A DNA stretch of 10,714 nt from Clostridiales bacterium (GTDB taxonomy: Bacteria; Bacillota; Clostridia; Christensenellales; Aristaeellaceae). The stretch covers positions 1-10,714 of the forward strand of contig JAHZHX010000067.1 in NCBI GenBank assembly GCA_019420065.1, written 5' to 3'. Below the pieces are notes generated by a model. It saw only the letters and a list, made by a program, of their open reading frames with translations, was not told the DNA's origin and ran no database searches. Shown here piece by piece: positions 6,067 to 10,714 of this stretch. The position numbers were made by a program, and so were the translations under genes. Every line of letters starts with the position of its first letter. Position 1 is the first letter of the stretch.

Positions 6067-6100
6067 GTCTGCCAAGCCGGTCGGCTTGGCAGACTTTTTT
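6067..6100 (+). terminator. Strong terminator after the flavoprotein gene
   Basis: A 13-pair perfect stem, GTCTGCCAAGCCG (6067-6079) with its complement at 6082-6094, is followed by six T (6095-6100). The minus strand has CCGTTTTT after the stem, so it probably also ends the convergent gtrA-like transcript. Confidence 0.95.
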
Positions 6101-6111
6101 GATTTGCCTGC

Positions 6112-6525
6112 TTACGCTTTACGTGCTCTGCTGTCCACGTCCTTCGCAAACACAAAATAGCGCTGATACACGTATTCCAGAACAAAATTCAGCACCATGT
6201 TGATCGCCGTGACCAGGTATTCGTTCCAGCCCAGCGTCCCGTTCAGGTACTGTCCCAGCGCCGAGGAGGCGGGAGTGAAGGGCACATAGAACAAAAACGC
6301 CTTGAGCATCGCCGTCGGCACGTTGGCCGCCGACTGGAAGGTAAAACGACGGTTGAAGGTGAAATTCCACAAAACCGACAAAAGCAGCGCGGGAAGATAG
6401 CAGGGCCAGTAGCCCCAGCCTGTCAGCTCGTTGAGAAGCGAAAAGGAAACCATCTCGATCACGCCCGCGCTGGCGGAAAACAGGGTAAATTTGAGCATGC
6501 GCAAAAGCTCTTTTTTGTTCTTCAT
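6112..6525 (-). CDS. GtrA-family membrane protein
   Basis: A 137-residue integral membrane protein of the GtrA/DPMS family, with four expected transmembrane segments at about residues 13-31, 39-57, 72-92 and 103-121. Two family hallmarks are visible, each at the end of a membrane segment: WNFTFNRRFTF (53-63) and the repeated form NFVLEYVYQRYFVF (113-126). Family members are thought to help move lipid-linked sugars (undecaprenyl-phosphate glycosides) across the membrane for wall or surface glycan decoration. No glycosyltransferase lies nearby, so the partner is unknown. The start at 6525 has GAGG 7 bases upstream and matches the family's N-terminus. The open frame continues far upstream to 7317, but that part is the reverse shadow of the Sel1 gene. 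Confidence 0.92.
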   Translation of the reverse strand: MKNKKELLRMLKFTLFSASAGVIEMVSFSLLNELTGWGYWPCYLPALLLSVLWNFTFNRRFTFQSAANVPTAMLKAFLFYVPFTPASSALGQYLNGTLGWNEYLVTAINMVLNFVLEYVYQRYFVFAKDVDSRARKA

Positions 6526-6558
6526 GCCTTTTCCTCTCCTTTGGTTGATAACAGCATG

Positions 6559-6567
6559 ATTATACCA
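6559..6567 (-). promoter_or_regulatory. Extended -10 promoter of the GtrA-family gene
   Basis: On the minus strand TGG (6567-6565) directly precedes TATAAT (6564-6559), an extended -10 element. The -35 region (about TTTTCC) is poor, as extended -10 promoters allow. Leader length would be about 28 bases. Confidence 0.6.
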
Positions 6568-6609
6568 CGCACCGCGCGCAGGAAAAGGGCAGAAAAATGG
6601 CGGATCGGC

Positions 6610-6638
6610 TTGACTTTCGGCCCATTTCGCTATATTCT
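6610..6638 (+). promoter_or_regulatory. Promoter of the 66-residue protein and Sel1 gene
   Basis: TTGACT (6610-6615) and TATTCT (6633-6638) are 17 bases apart; TATATT at 6631-6636 is an alternative -10 with a 15-base spacer. It faces away from the gtrA-like promoter. Confidence 0.5.
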
Positions 6639-6666
6639 TTATACATTCATGGCGCAAGGAGGCTTT

Positions 6667-6867
6667 ATGGAAATTTGCCGCTATACGGCCGACCGCATTG
6701 CCGACGCGCGCTTTGACCATTCGCTGTCGCTGCTTTGCTATATAGACGGCGGGGTCATGGGCCGGATCGACTCCGCGCTGATCGCCGCCAACGAGGAGGC
6801 GCAGCGCTTTTACCGCGCCATGGAGGGCGCAAAAATCCGCGACGAAGGCGTCTGGATCGACCTGTAA
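6667..6867 (+). CDS. Small protein of unknown function, 66 residues
   Basis: I do not recognise this gene. ATG at 6667 is chosen because AAGGAGG (6656-6662) precedes it, with a short 4-base gap; the open frame upstream overlaps the promoter. The protein is soluble, acidic overall and free of signal or membrane segments. The start (MEICRYTADRIADARF) and the middle (AANEEAQRFYRAMEG, about 43-57) faintly resemble the N-terminus and the C-terminal N-x-x-A-x-x-F-Y motif of GNAT acetyltransferases. At 66 residues it is less than half a GNAT domain, so it could be a small unrelated protein or an internally deleted remnant. It is followed after 23 bases by the Sel1-repeat gene, probably in one transcript. 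Confidence 0.65.
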   Translation: MEICRYTADRIADARFDHSLSLLCYIDGGVMGRIDSALIAANEEAQRFYRAMEGAKIRDEGVWIDL

Positions 6868-6890
6868 AAAGGCGTTCGGAAAGAGGAAAT

Positions 6891-7280
6891 ATGGCAAACG
6901 GTTATTATAAGCCCTGCCGCGAGCTGGACAGGTGCAACGAGCTGATTGACAAATACTGGGCAAGCGGCCAGTACGCGCAGTGCTTTGCGGGTCACCTGAC
7001 GCTGGCCGAGCAAGGCTATCCGCTGGCCGAGTGCCAGGTGGGCTACTTCTATCTGGAGGGGCTGGGCGTAGAAAAGGATCCGGCCAAGGCCTTTTACTGG
7101 ACGAGCCGCGCCGCCGCGCACGGCGACTGGGACGGGCAGTATAACCTGGCCTGCTTTTATGCCGACGGCACGGGCACGGACTGCAGCCCGCAGCTGGCCG
7201 CGCGCTGGTATCGTCAGGCCGCGCTGCAAGGTCATGAGCTGGCCATTGCCGAGTGCGAAAAGCGGGGGATACGGCTCTGA
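6891..7280 (+). CDS. Sel1-repeat (tetratricopeptide-like) protein
   Basis: A 129-residue helical repeat protein, probably a protein-protein interaction scaffold. Two full 36-residue Sel1 repeats occupy residues 43-78 and 79-114, each with the pattern A-x-x-x-L/V-G/A-x-x-Y-x-x-G-x-G followed by A-x-x-W/Y-x-x-x-A-A-x-x-G. Half repeats lie before (about 28-42) and after (115-129). It has no signal peptide, so it is probably cytoplasmic. Seven cysteines (9, 15, 31, 48, 88, 98, 122) are many for this size. ATG at 6891 has GAGG 5 to 6 bases upstream; the longer frame from 6735 overlaps the preceding gene and lacks a ribosome binding site. Known Sel1 proteins act in signalling and secretion complexes, but the partner here is not evident; the preceding 66-residue protein is the nearest candidate. 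Confidence 0.88.
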   Translation: MANGYYKPCRELDRCNELIDKYWASGQYAQCFAGHLTLAEQGYPLAECQVGYFYLEGLGVEKDPAKAFYWTSRAAAHGDWDGQYNLACFYADGTGTDCSPQLAARWYRQAALQGHELAIAECEKRGIRL

Positions 7281-7289
7281 TTGAAAAAC

Positions 7290-7321
7290 GCACGCAGGAA
7301 TGATTCCCTGCGTGCATTTTT
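7290..7321 (+). terminator. Bidirectional terminator between the Sel1 and amidohydrolase genes
   Basis: GCACGCAGG (7290-7298) pairs with CCTGCGTGC (7307-7315) around an 8-base loop, followed by five T (7317-7321). On the minus strand the stem is followed by GTTTTTC, so it also serves the converging amidohydrolase gene, whose stop is at 7326-7324. Confidence 0.9.
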
Positions 7322-7323
7322 AA

Positions 7324-8904
7324 TTATTTTTTCAGCAGCACCTCGCCGCACCGTTCGGCGGCAAAAACGCCGTTTTCCATGGCGGCGCGGCCGTTGATGT
7401 ACACATGGCGAATCCCTTCGGCGCTGCGCCCCGGCTGATCGGGGAAAATTTTGAGCGCGCCGCGATCAAATACCGTAATGTCGGCCGCGTATCCCGTTTT
7501 CAGCTGCCCCCGACGGCGCAGGCCAAAACGCTCCGCCGTTTTGCCCGTCATTTTGTGGATCACCTTTTCCAGCGGAACGCCGCAGCGCTCGGCGTTGAGC
7601 AGGAAGGCGGGGAAGCATTGATAGGCCGCGCCGTTCTGCACGCCGCGCGGCTCCACCCATGCGTCGGTCATGAACACGCTCAGGTCATCCTCCATCAGGC
7701 GGCGGATCAGCTCCTCGTTGTAGTATTTATCCAAATACACCTTGCCGCAGCCGCCGGACGCGTCGATCAATTCCAGATACAGGTCCAGGCAGTCGCGTCC
7801 CTCCGCGCGGGCGATCTCCCGCACGCTGCGCCCCTCATACGCCTTGTAGCGCGGGTCGTCGTTGATATAGGCCACGGTAATATCCGCATAATCAATGCCC
7901 AGGAGCTTGCGCGTCACGTCGATCACGGCACGCAGCTTCAGGCGGTTCAGGCGGCTCTTTTTCTGCCCGGGCGTGAGCGCCATATACCACGGCGGGCAGA
8001 TGACGGTGATCACCGACGCGCCGTAGGTCATCGCGTAATTGTCATAGGCAATATCGTAGCCTTTGGCGCGGTAATCATGGAATTTTTTCAGCATGGGATC
8101 AATGCTTTTCCAGGAGGAGCGCCCCACAAAGATCAGATGCGAATACTCCATGCGGCACCCGGACTTTTCCATGATGGCGATCGCCTCGTCCAGCGCCATC
8201 TCAATGTGCGGGCGCGAAAGCAGGGGATAGCCCATGGCTACGCGCGAGCAGGCGCGCGGATGCACGGTGACAATGCCGCCGTGCCGGGCAACGGCGCCGG
8301 CAAAGGCGGTCAGCTCCTCCATATCGGCATACATGCCCGGCTCGTACATAAAGCCGAAGCTGCCGCCCAGAGCGCCGTTTTCCATGGCTTCATGCACATA
8401 GGAAAGCATTTTTCCCCGCCCGGCGGCGTCCATTTTGCCCGGCGCAAGACCGCTGACCGCGATGCGCGCCGTGCCGTGGCCAATGAGCGGCGCAATGTTG
8501 ACAAACAACCGTCCCTGTACGCCGCGGACAAAATCCAAAAAGCTGCCGGGATTCCGGGCCGCAAACAGCCCCGCGCCCACGTCTCGCCGGTAGGGGGAAT
8601 CGGGCGCGATGCCAAAGGGAGAAAAGCCGCAGTTGCCGGTGATCTGCGTGGTAATGCCCTGGCGCACAAACGGCTCAAAATAGATCTGCGCATTCTCATA
8701 ATCGCAGAAAAAGTCATTGTGCGAGTGCGCGTCGATCAACCCGGGGGCGACGCACAGTCCGGCGCAGTCCACCACGCGGTCAGCCTGCGCCGGGTACACG
8801 GCGCCCACGGACAGAATGCCGCTTTCGTCAAACAGCATATCTCCCCGCGTCGGCGCCGCGCCCGTACCGTCGTAAATCCATCCGTCTCTGAGCAGCGTTT
8901 TCAT
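7324..8904 (-). CDS. N-acyl-D-amino-acid deacylase-like amidohydrolase
   Basis: A cytoplasmic metal-dependent hydrolase of the amidohydrolase superfamily, D-aminoacylase branch, 526 residues, close to the usual 480-530. Members remove the acyl group from N-acyl-D-amino acids; some related proteins act on other amides. Visible family features, by residue: the N-terminal sandwich domain (DGWIYDGTG, 7-15), metal-site HSH (60-62), GNCGFS with the bridging cysteine 92, GSFGFMYEPG (181-190), His215 in TVHPRAC, His256 in EYSHLIFVG, and Asp414 in FMTDAWVEP, the likely catalytic acid/base. The C-terminal TGKTAERFGL and GYAADITVFD are standard. VHPR replaces the THMR seen in characterised enzymes, so specificity may differ. 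ATG at 8904 is preferred: AAGGAG lies 8 bases upstream, too close to the ATG at 8910. It is transcribed alone from the promoter at 8937-8965; a cell-wall D-amino acid recycling role is inferred. Confidence 0.92.
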   Translation of the reverse strand: MKTLLRDGWIYDGTGAAPTRGDMLFDESGILSVGAVYPAQADRVVDCAGLCVAPGLIDAHSHNDFFCDYENAQIYFEPFVRQGITTQITGNCGFSPFGIAPDSPYRRDVGAGLFAARNPGSFLDFVRGVQGRLFVNIAPLIGHGTARIAVSGLAPGKMDAAGRGKMLSYVHEAMENGALGGSFGFMYEPGMYADMEELTAFAGAVARHGGIVTVHPRACSRVAMGYPLLSRPHIEMALDEAIAIMEKSGCRMEYSHLIFVGRSSWKSIDPMLKKFHDYRAKGYDIAYDNYAMTYGASVITVICPPWYMALTPGQKKSRLNRLKLRAVIDVTRKLLGIDYADITVAYINDDPRYKAYEGRSVREIARAEGRDCLDLYLELIDASGGCGKVYLDKYYNEELIRRLMEDDLSVFMTDAWVEPRGVQNGAAYQCFPAFLLNAERCGVPLEKVIHKMTGKTAERFGLRRRGQLKTGYAADITVFDRGALKIFPDQPGRSAEGIRHVYINGRAAMENGVFAAERCGEVLLKK

Positions 8905-8936
8905 CCGCATTTCTCCTTGCAATATGATCCTTCATG

Positions 8937-8965
8937 ATTGTAGCAGAGCAGAAATGCGAACGCAA
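8937..8965 (-). promoter_or_regulatory. Promoter of the amidohydrolase gene
   Basis: On the minus strand TTGCGT (8965-8960) and TACAAT (8942-8937) are separated by 17 bases. Expected start is near 8930. No terminator is visible between this point and the XRE gene stop at 8996, so readthrough from the upstream operon is possible. Confidence 0.65.
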
Positions 8966-8995
8966 CCGTATGGCATATTTGAGTCACTTTTGCCG

Positions 8996-9208
8996 TTATT
9001 CGTCTTTCCGGTATTCGAGAATATCGCCCGCCTGGCAGTCGAGCACCTCGCAGATGGCCGCCAGGGTGGAAAAACGCACCGCCGTTACCCTGTTGTTTTT
9101 GATCTTTGACAGGTTCACGTTGGAAATCCCCACGCGCTCGGCCAGCTCGTTCAGGGAGATTTTGCGTTCCACCATCATCCTGTCCAGCCGCAGTACAATC
9201 TTGCCCAT
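8996..9208 (-). CDS. Small XRE-family (YozG-type) helix-turn-helix regulator
   Basis: A 70-residue Cro/C1-type DNA-binding protein consisting of little more than one helix-turn-helix domain. The helices are visible as LRLDRMMVERKISLNELAERVG (6-27), the recognition helix ISNVNLSKIKNNR (28-40) and TLAAICEVLDCQAGDILEY (48-66). This is the HTH_26 form found in B. subtilis YozG, whose gene is paired with a DUF2975 membrane protein gene (yoaS), as here. GGGAG lies 6 bases before the ATG at 9208. The gene begins 12 bases after the DUF2975 stop, so the two are co-transcribed. It probably represses the operon; the membrane partner may sense the signal or control the regulator, which is inference. Confidence 0.93.
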   Translation of the reverse strand: MGKIVLRLDRMMVERKISLNELAERVGISNVNLSKIKNNRVTAVRFSTLAAICEVLDCQAGDILEYRKDE

Positions 9209-9220
9209 ATGTTTCTCCCG

Positions 9221-9775
9221 TTACAGCAAACCGTCCACGTCTTTTTCCAGCTTTGCGCCATAGGAAAAAAACTGCGTCAGGCAAAACACCAGAACCGCCA
9301 TGACGAACCCGTCCAGGCTCACGCTGGTTTCAACGCCGTCAATCCCGACAGCCAGGCGAATGACCACGCTCATAATCAGCCCGATCACCGGCACGGAAAC
9401 CGAGAAAATGCCGATCTCCCGCATCATGCGGATGTTGTCCTTCTGGAAAGGGGAAGCGCTCTCGGATTTTTTGACGATCAGGAAAAAGTTGCGAAACACC
9501 ATCGCCATCAGGGAGAAAATCAGCACCCCGGCCACGGCAAACAGGCACAGCGCCGTCATGCTGATCTCGCCCGCGGCGTTTCGCATCGTGATCTCAAAAC
9601 CGTAGGCGCTGATCTCCCGTTCGGCTTCAAACGCCTTCATATCCATAAAATACCTAAGTCCCTGCGGAACCGCGGCTGCGCAAACCGCTACCGCCGCCAT
9701 CAGGGCCGCGCCGGCCCAATGCCCGACCTCAAGAATCTTGGTCACGATCCGGGTGATCCTGCTGATATTCTTCAT
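9221..9775 (-). CDS. DUF2975 membrane protein (YoaS-like)
   Basis: A 184-residue integral membrane protein of unknown function with four expected transmembrane segments at about 18-37, 71-95, 121-143 and 155-172. Family hallmarks are present: the cytoplasmic loop SPFQKDNIRMMREIG (108-122) and the C-terminal YGAKLEKDVDGLL (172-184). The segment between the first two membrane spans (38-70) probably faces outward. The start at 9775 (MKNISRI) has GGAGG 7 bases upstream; the longer frame to 9838 would run through the promoter. It forms an operon with the XRE regulator downstream, a conserved pairing in Firmicutes. Confidence 0.92.
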   Translation of the reverse strand: MKNISRITRIVTKILEVGHWAGAALMAAVAVCAAAVPQGLRYFMDMKAFEAEREISAYGFEITMRNAAGEISMTALCLFAVAGVLIFSLMAMVFRNFFLIVKKSESASPFQKDNIRMMREIGIFSVSVPVIGLIMSVVIRLAVGIDGVETSVSLDGFVMAVLVFCLTQFFSYGAKLEKDVDGLL

Positions 9776-9823
9776 ACGCTGTCCTCCGATAAAATGATTT
9801 TGTCTTTCCGGTCCAACAGCGTT

Positions 9824-9852
9824 ATTATAGGGCGTCATTTAATCTTTGTCAA
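9824..9852 (-). promoter_or_regulatory. Exact-consensus promoter of the DUF2975-XRE operon
   Basis: On the minus strand TTGACA (9852-9847) and TATAAT (9829-9824) are exactly 17 bases apart. The start of transcription should lie near 9817, about 42 bases before the ATG at 9775. As with the TetR operon, a perfect promoter in front of a regulator suggests tight repression. Confidence 0.85.
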
Positions 9853-9900
9853 TATGTTTTTAATGTTTTAAGTTAAATTATATTGTCGAAGGAATAAATC

Positions 9901-9937
9901 AAAACACCTGCGTCCCGATTGGCCGCAAAGCAGGCGC
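9901..9937 (-). terminator. Candidate weak terminator of the DUF5714 gene
   Basis: On the minus strand GCGCCTGC (9937-9930) can pair with GCAGGTGT (9911-9904), 8 pairs with two G-T, around an 18-base loop, followed by TTTTGATTT. The weak pairing and large loop leave this uncertain. The remaining sequence of 9839-9974 shows only AT-rich spacer and the DUF2975 promoter. Confidence 0.45.
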
Positions 9938-9974
9938 TCTCTTGCTTTCATTTGTTTTTTTCAAAAGCCGCGCG

Positions 9975-10541
9975 TCATTTTTTATAAAACGGGCATTTTT
10001 CTTTTATGCATTGCTGATTTCTATCCGAATACCGGCACTGAAGCCGCGGCGGCAATTCCATTTGGATATTATACTTTTCTCTGACAAAATCCACGCCGTT
10101 CGTAATTGACAAAAACGCATTTCTCTTGCAGCATCTGGGCCCGCCAATCCTTGCCATTTTCGCCAAAACACCGGAGGTAAACTCCATGTTGTGCTTGTAA
10201 TACGCGTTTTCGGTAAGCGGCCCGGTACCGTTGATAATCGCCAGGCAGGCGCCAAGGGAGGAAACCGAGCCGCATACCCCCCAGAGCCCGCACATCGCGC
10301 CCGGCATTTTGCCGGTTCTGATTTTCAATTCCTTGAGCGCCTGCGCCAAATCGATCGCGCCGCCCGCATTTTTATAGGCGGTCAAAAACGCCGCGCCGTC
10401 CAGATAATGGTGTTCTGGCCCATGGATGCTGATAAAATCCTGATCCATCAAATGCGCAGCGATCTCAATCGGATTTTTCGAGGCGCTTTTTTGCATTTCT
10501 TTATCGATCAACAAAAGCTTATCTTCCAATGTATATTCCAT
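9975..10541 (-). CDS. DUF5714 domain-containing cysteine-rich protein
   Basis: A 188-residue soluble protein of unknown function made up of one DUF5714 domain, a family seen in anaerobic bacteria and methanogenic archaea, in some archaea joined to a methyltransferase. Conserved blocks: HGPEHH (40-45), PGAMCGLWGVCG (80-91), GTGPLTENAYYKHNMEFTS (105-123), IGGPRCCKRNAFLSI (132-146), and a C-terminal cysteine set at 169, 178 and 183 ending CPFYK. Eight cysteines (84, 90, 99, 137, 138, 169, 178, 183) and the histidine block suggest a metal or iron-sulfur site, which is inference. ATG at 10541 has AAGGAGG 5 bases upstream. It stands alone between the tRNA-Tyr terminator and the DUF2975 promoter; no methyltransferase is adjacent. 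Confidence 0.82.
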   Translation of the reverse strand: MEYTLEDKLLLIDKEMQKSASKNPIEIAAHLMDQDFISIHGPEHHYLDGAAFLTAYKNAGGAIDLAQALKELKIRTGKMPGAMCGLWGVCGSVSSLGACLAIINGTGPLTENAYYKHNMEFTSGVLAKMARIGGPRCCKRNAFLSITNGVDFVREKYNIQMELPPRLQCRYSDRNQQCIKEKCPFYKK

Positions 10542-10557
10542 GATGTCCTCCTTCGGT

Positions 10558-10584
10558 TTCCTTTAGGAATCAAACGCGTTTATA
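10558..10584 (-). promoter_or_regulatory. Leader and possible promoter region of the DUF5714 gene
   Basis: A -10-like TATAAA (minus, 10584-10579) overlaps the perfect palindrome AAACGCGTTT (10572-10581). A second small inverted repeat, TTCC-TTTA-GGAA, lies at 10558-10569 in the expected leader. No convincing -35 is visible, so the promoter is weak, activator-dependent or elsewhere. Confidence 0.3.
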
Positions 10585-10617
10585 TGTTTTCCGCCCGTTT
10601 GCGGAGTACCGTGAAAT

Positions 10618-10659
10618 ATATAAAGTCTCTTTTGCCTTGCGACAAAAGAGACTTTATAT
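10618..10659 (-). terminator. Terminator of the tRNA-Tyr gene
   Basis: A 17-pair perfect stem (10618-10634 with 10643-10659) begins one base after the tRNA 3' end. On the minus strand the loop can close further to a GCAA tetraloop, and the 3' arm ends in ACTTTATAT followed by TTC. This separates the tRNA from the DUF5714 gene. Confidence 0.85.
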
Positions 10660-10660
10660 T

Positions 10661-10714
10661 TGGTGGGCAGGGATGGATTCGAACCATCGAAGTCTGTGAC
10701 GGCAGATTTACAGT
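10661..10714 (-). tRNA. tRNA-Tyr (GUA), 5' part beyond the window
   Basis: The 3' 54 bases are visible on the minus strand: anticodon loop CTGTAAA with anticodon GTA at 10711-10709, anticodon-stem arm TCTGC, a long class II variable arm with stem GTC/GAC, T arm GATGG-TTCGAAT-CCATC, acceptor strand CCTGCCC, discriminator A and an encoded CCA (10663-10661). The long variable arm with GUA anticodon identifies bacterial tRNA-Tyr. The D arm and 5' acceptor strand (expected GGGCAGG) lie outside the window. Confidence 0.96.

Noticed and set aside
6526..7317. N-terminal extension of the GtrA-family frame to about 400 residues
   Set aside because: The upstream part is the reverse of the Sel1 gene and the divergent promoter region. 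The family length and ribosome binding site place the start at 6525.
8905..8922. TTG start at 8922 or ATG at 8910 for the amidohydrolase
   Set aside because: The ribosome binding site AAGGAG lies within or too close to these starts; 8 bases separate it from the ATG at 8904.
7405..8937. Open frame of 510 codons on the plus strand
   Set aside because: Antisense shadow of the amidohydrolase gene; its translation is rich in Arg, His and Ala with no recognisable domain.

Overview
The window (10,714 bases, GC-rich coding regions, strong GGAGG ribosome binding sites, sigma-70 type promoters) looks like chromosomal DNA of a GC-rich Gram-positive anaerobe, most likely a member of the Clostridia of the gut type. 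This rests on the form of the threonyl-tRNA synthetase, the DUF2975/YozG-type regulator pair, a DUF5714 protein and a Tat-exported FAD/FMN reductase. The lineage is an inference from gene content. No transposase, phage gene or CRISPR array is visible.

Layout. The left end holds the 3' three quarters of thrS (+). It converges, across a shared hairpin terminator, on a two-gene operon (-) of a TetR-family regulator and a flavodoxin-domain protein, transcribed from an exact-consensus promoter that overlaps an AT-rich inverted repeat. Next comes a roughly 290-base gene-free block (about 2657-2952) made almost entirely of back-to-back hairpins. It is bounded by two identical 26-base copies of a palindromic, terminator-like hairpin, the right-hand copy containing the stop codon of the next gene. 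That gene is a LysR-type regulator (-), divergent from a 664-residue Tat-exported flavoprotein (+) with a fumarate-reductase/ketosteroid-dehydrogenase-like FAD domain and a C-terminal FMN-binding domain. This pair is the most interesting functional unit: probably a regulated extracytoplasmic reductase for an unknown electron acceptor.

The right half is a set of small units: a GtrA-family membrane protein (-), divergent from a 66-residue unknown protein followed by a Sel1-repeat protein (+). A bidirectional terminator separates these from an N-acyl-D-amino-acid deacylase-like amidohydrolase (-). Then come an XRE regulator and a DUF2975 membrane protein as an operon (-), a cysteine-rich DUF5714 protein (-), and the 3' part of a tRNA-Tyr gene (-) with its own long terminator hairpin.

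Most junctions carry a recognisable terminator or promoter, so the units appear independently transcribed. The functional links supported by the sequence are TetR with flavodoxin (near-overlapping genes), LysR with the flavoprotein (divergent pair), XRE with DUF2975 (12-base gap) and the 66-residue protein with the Sel1 protein (23-base gap).
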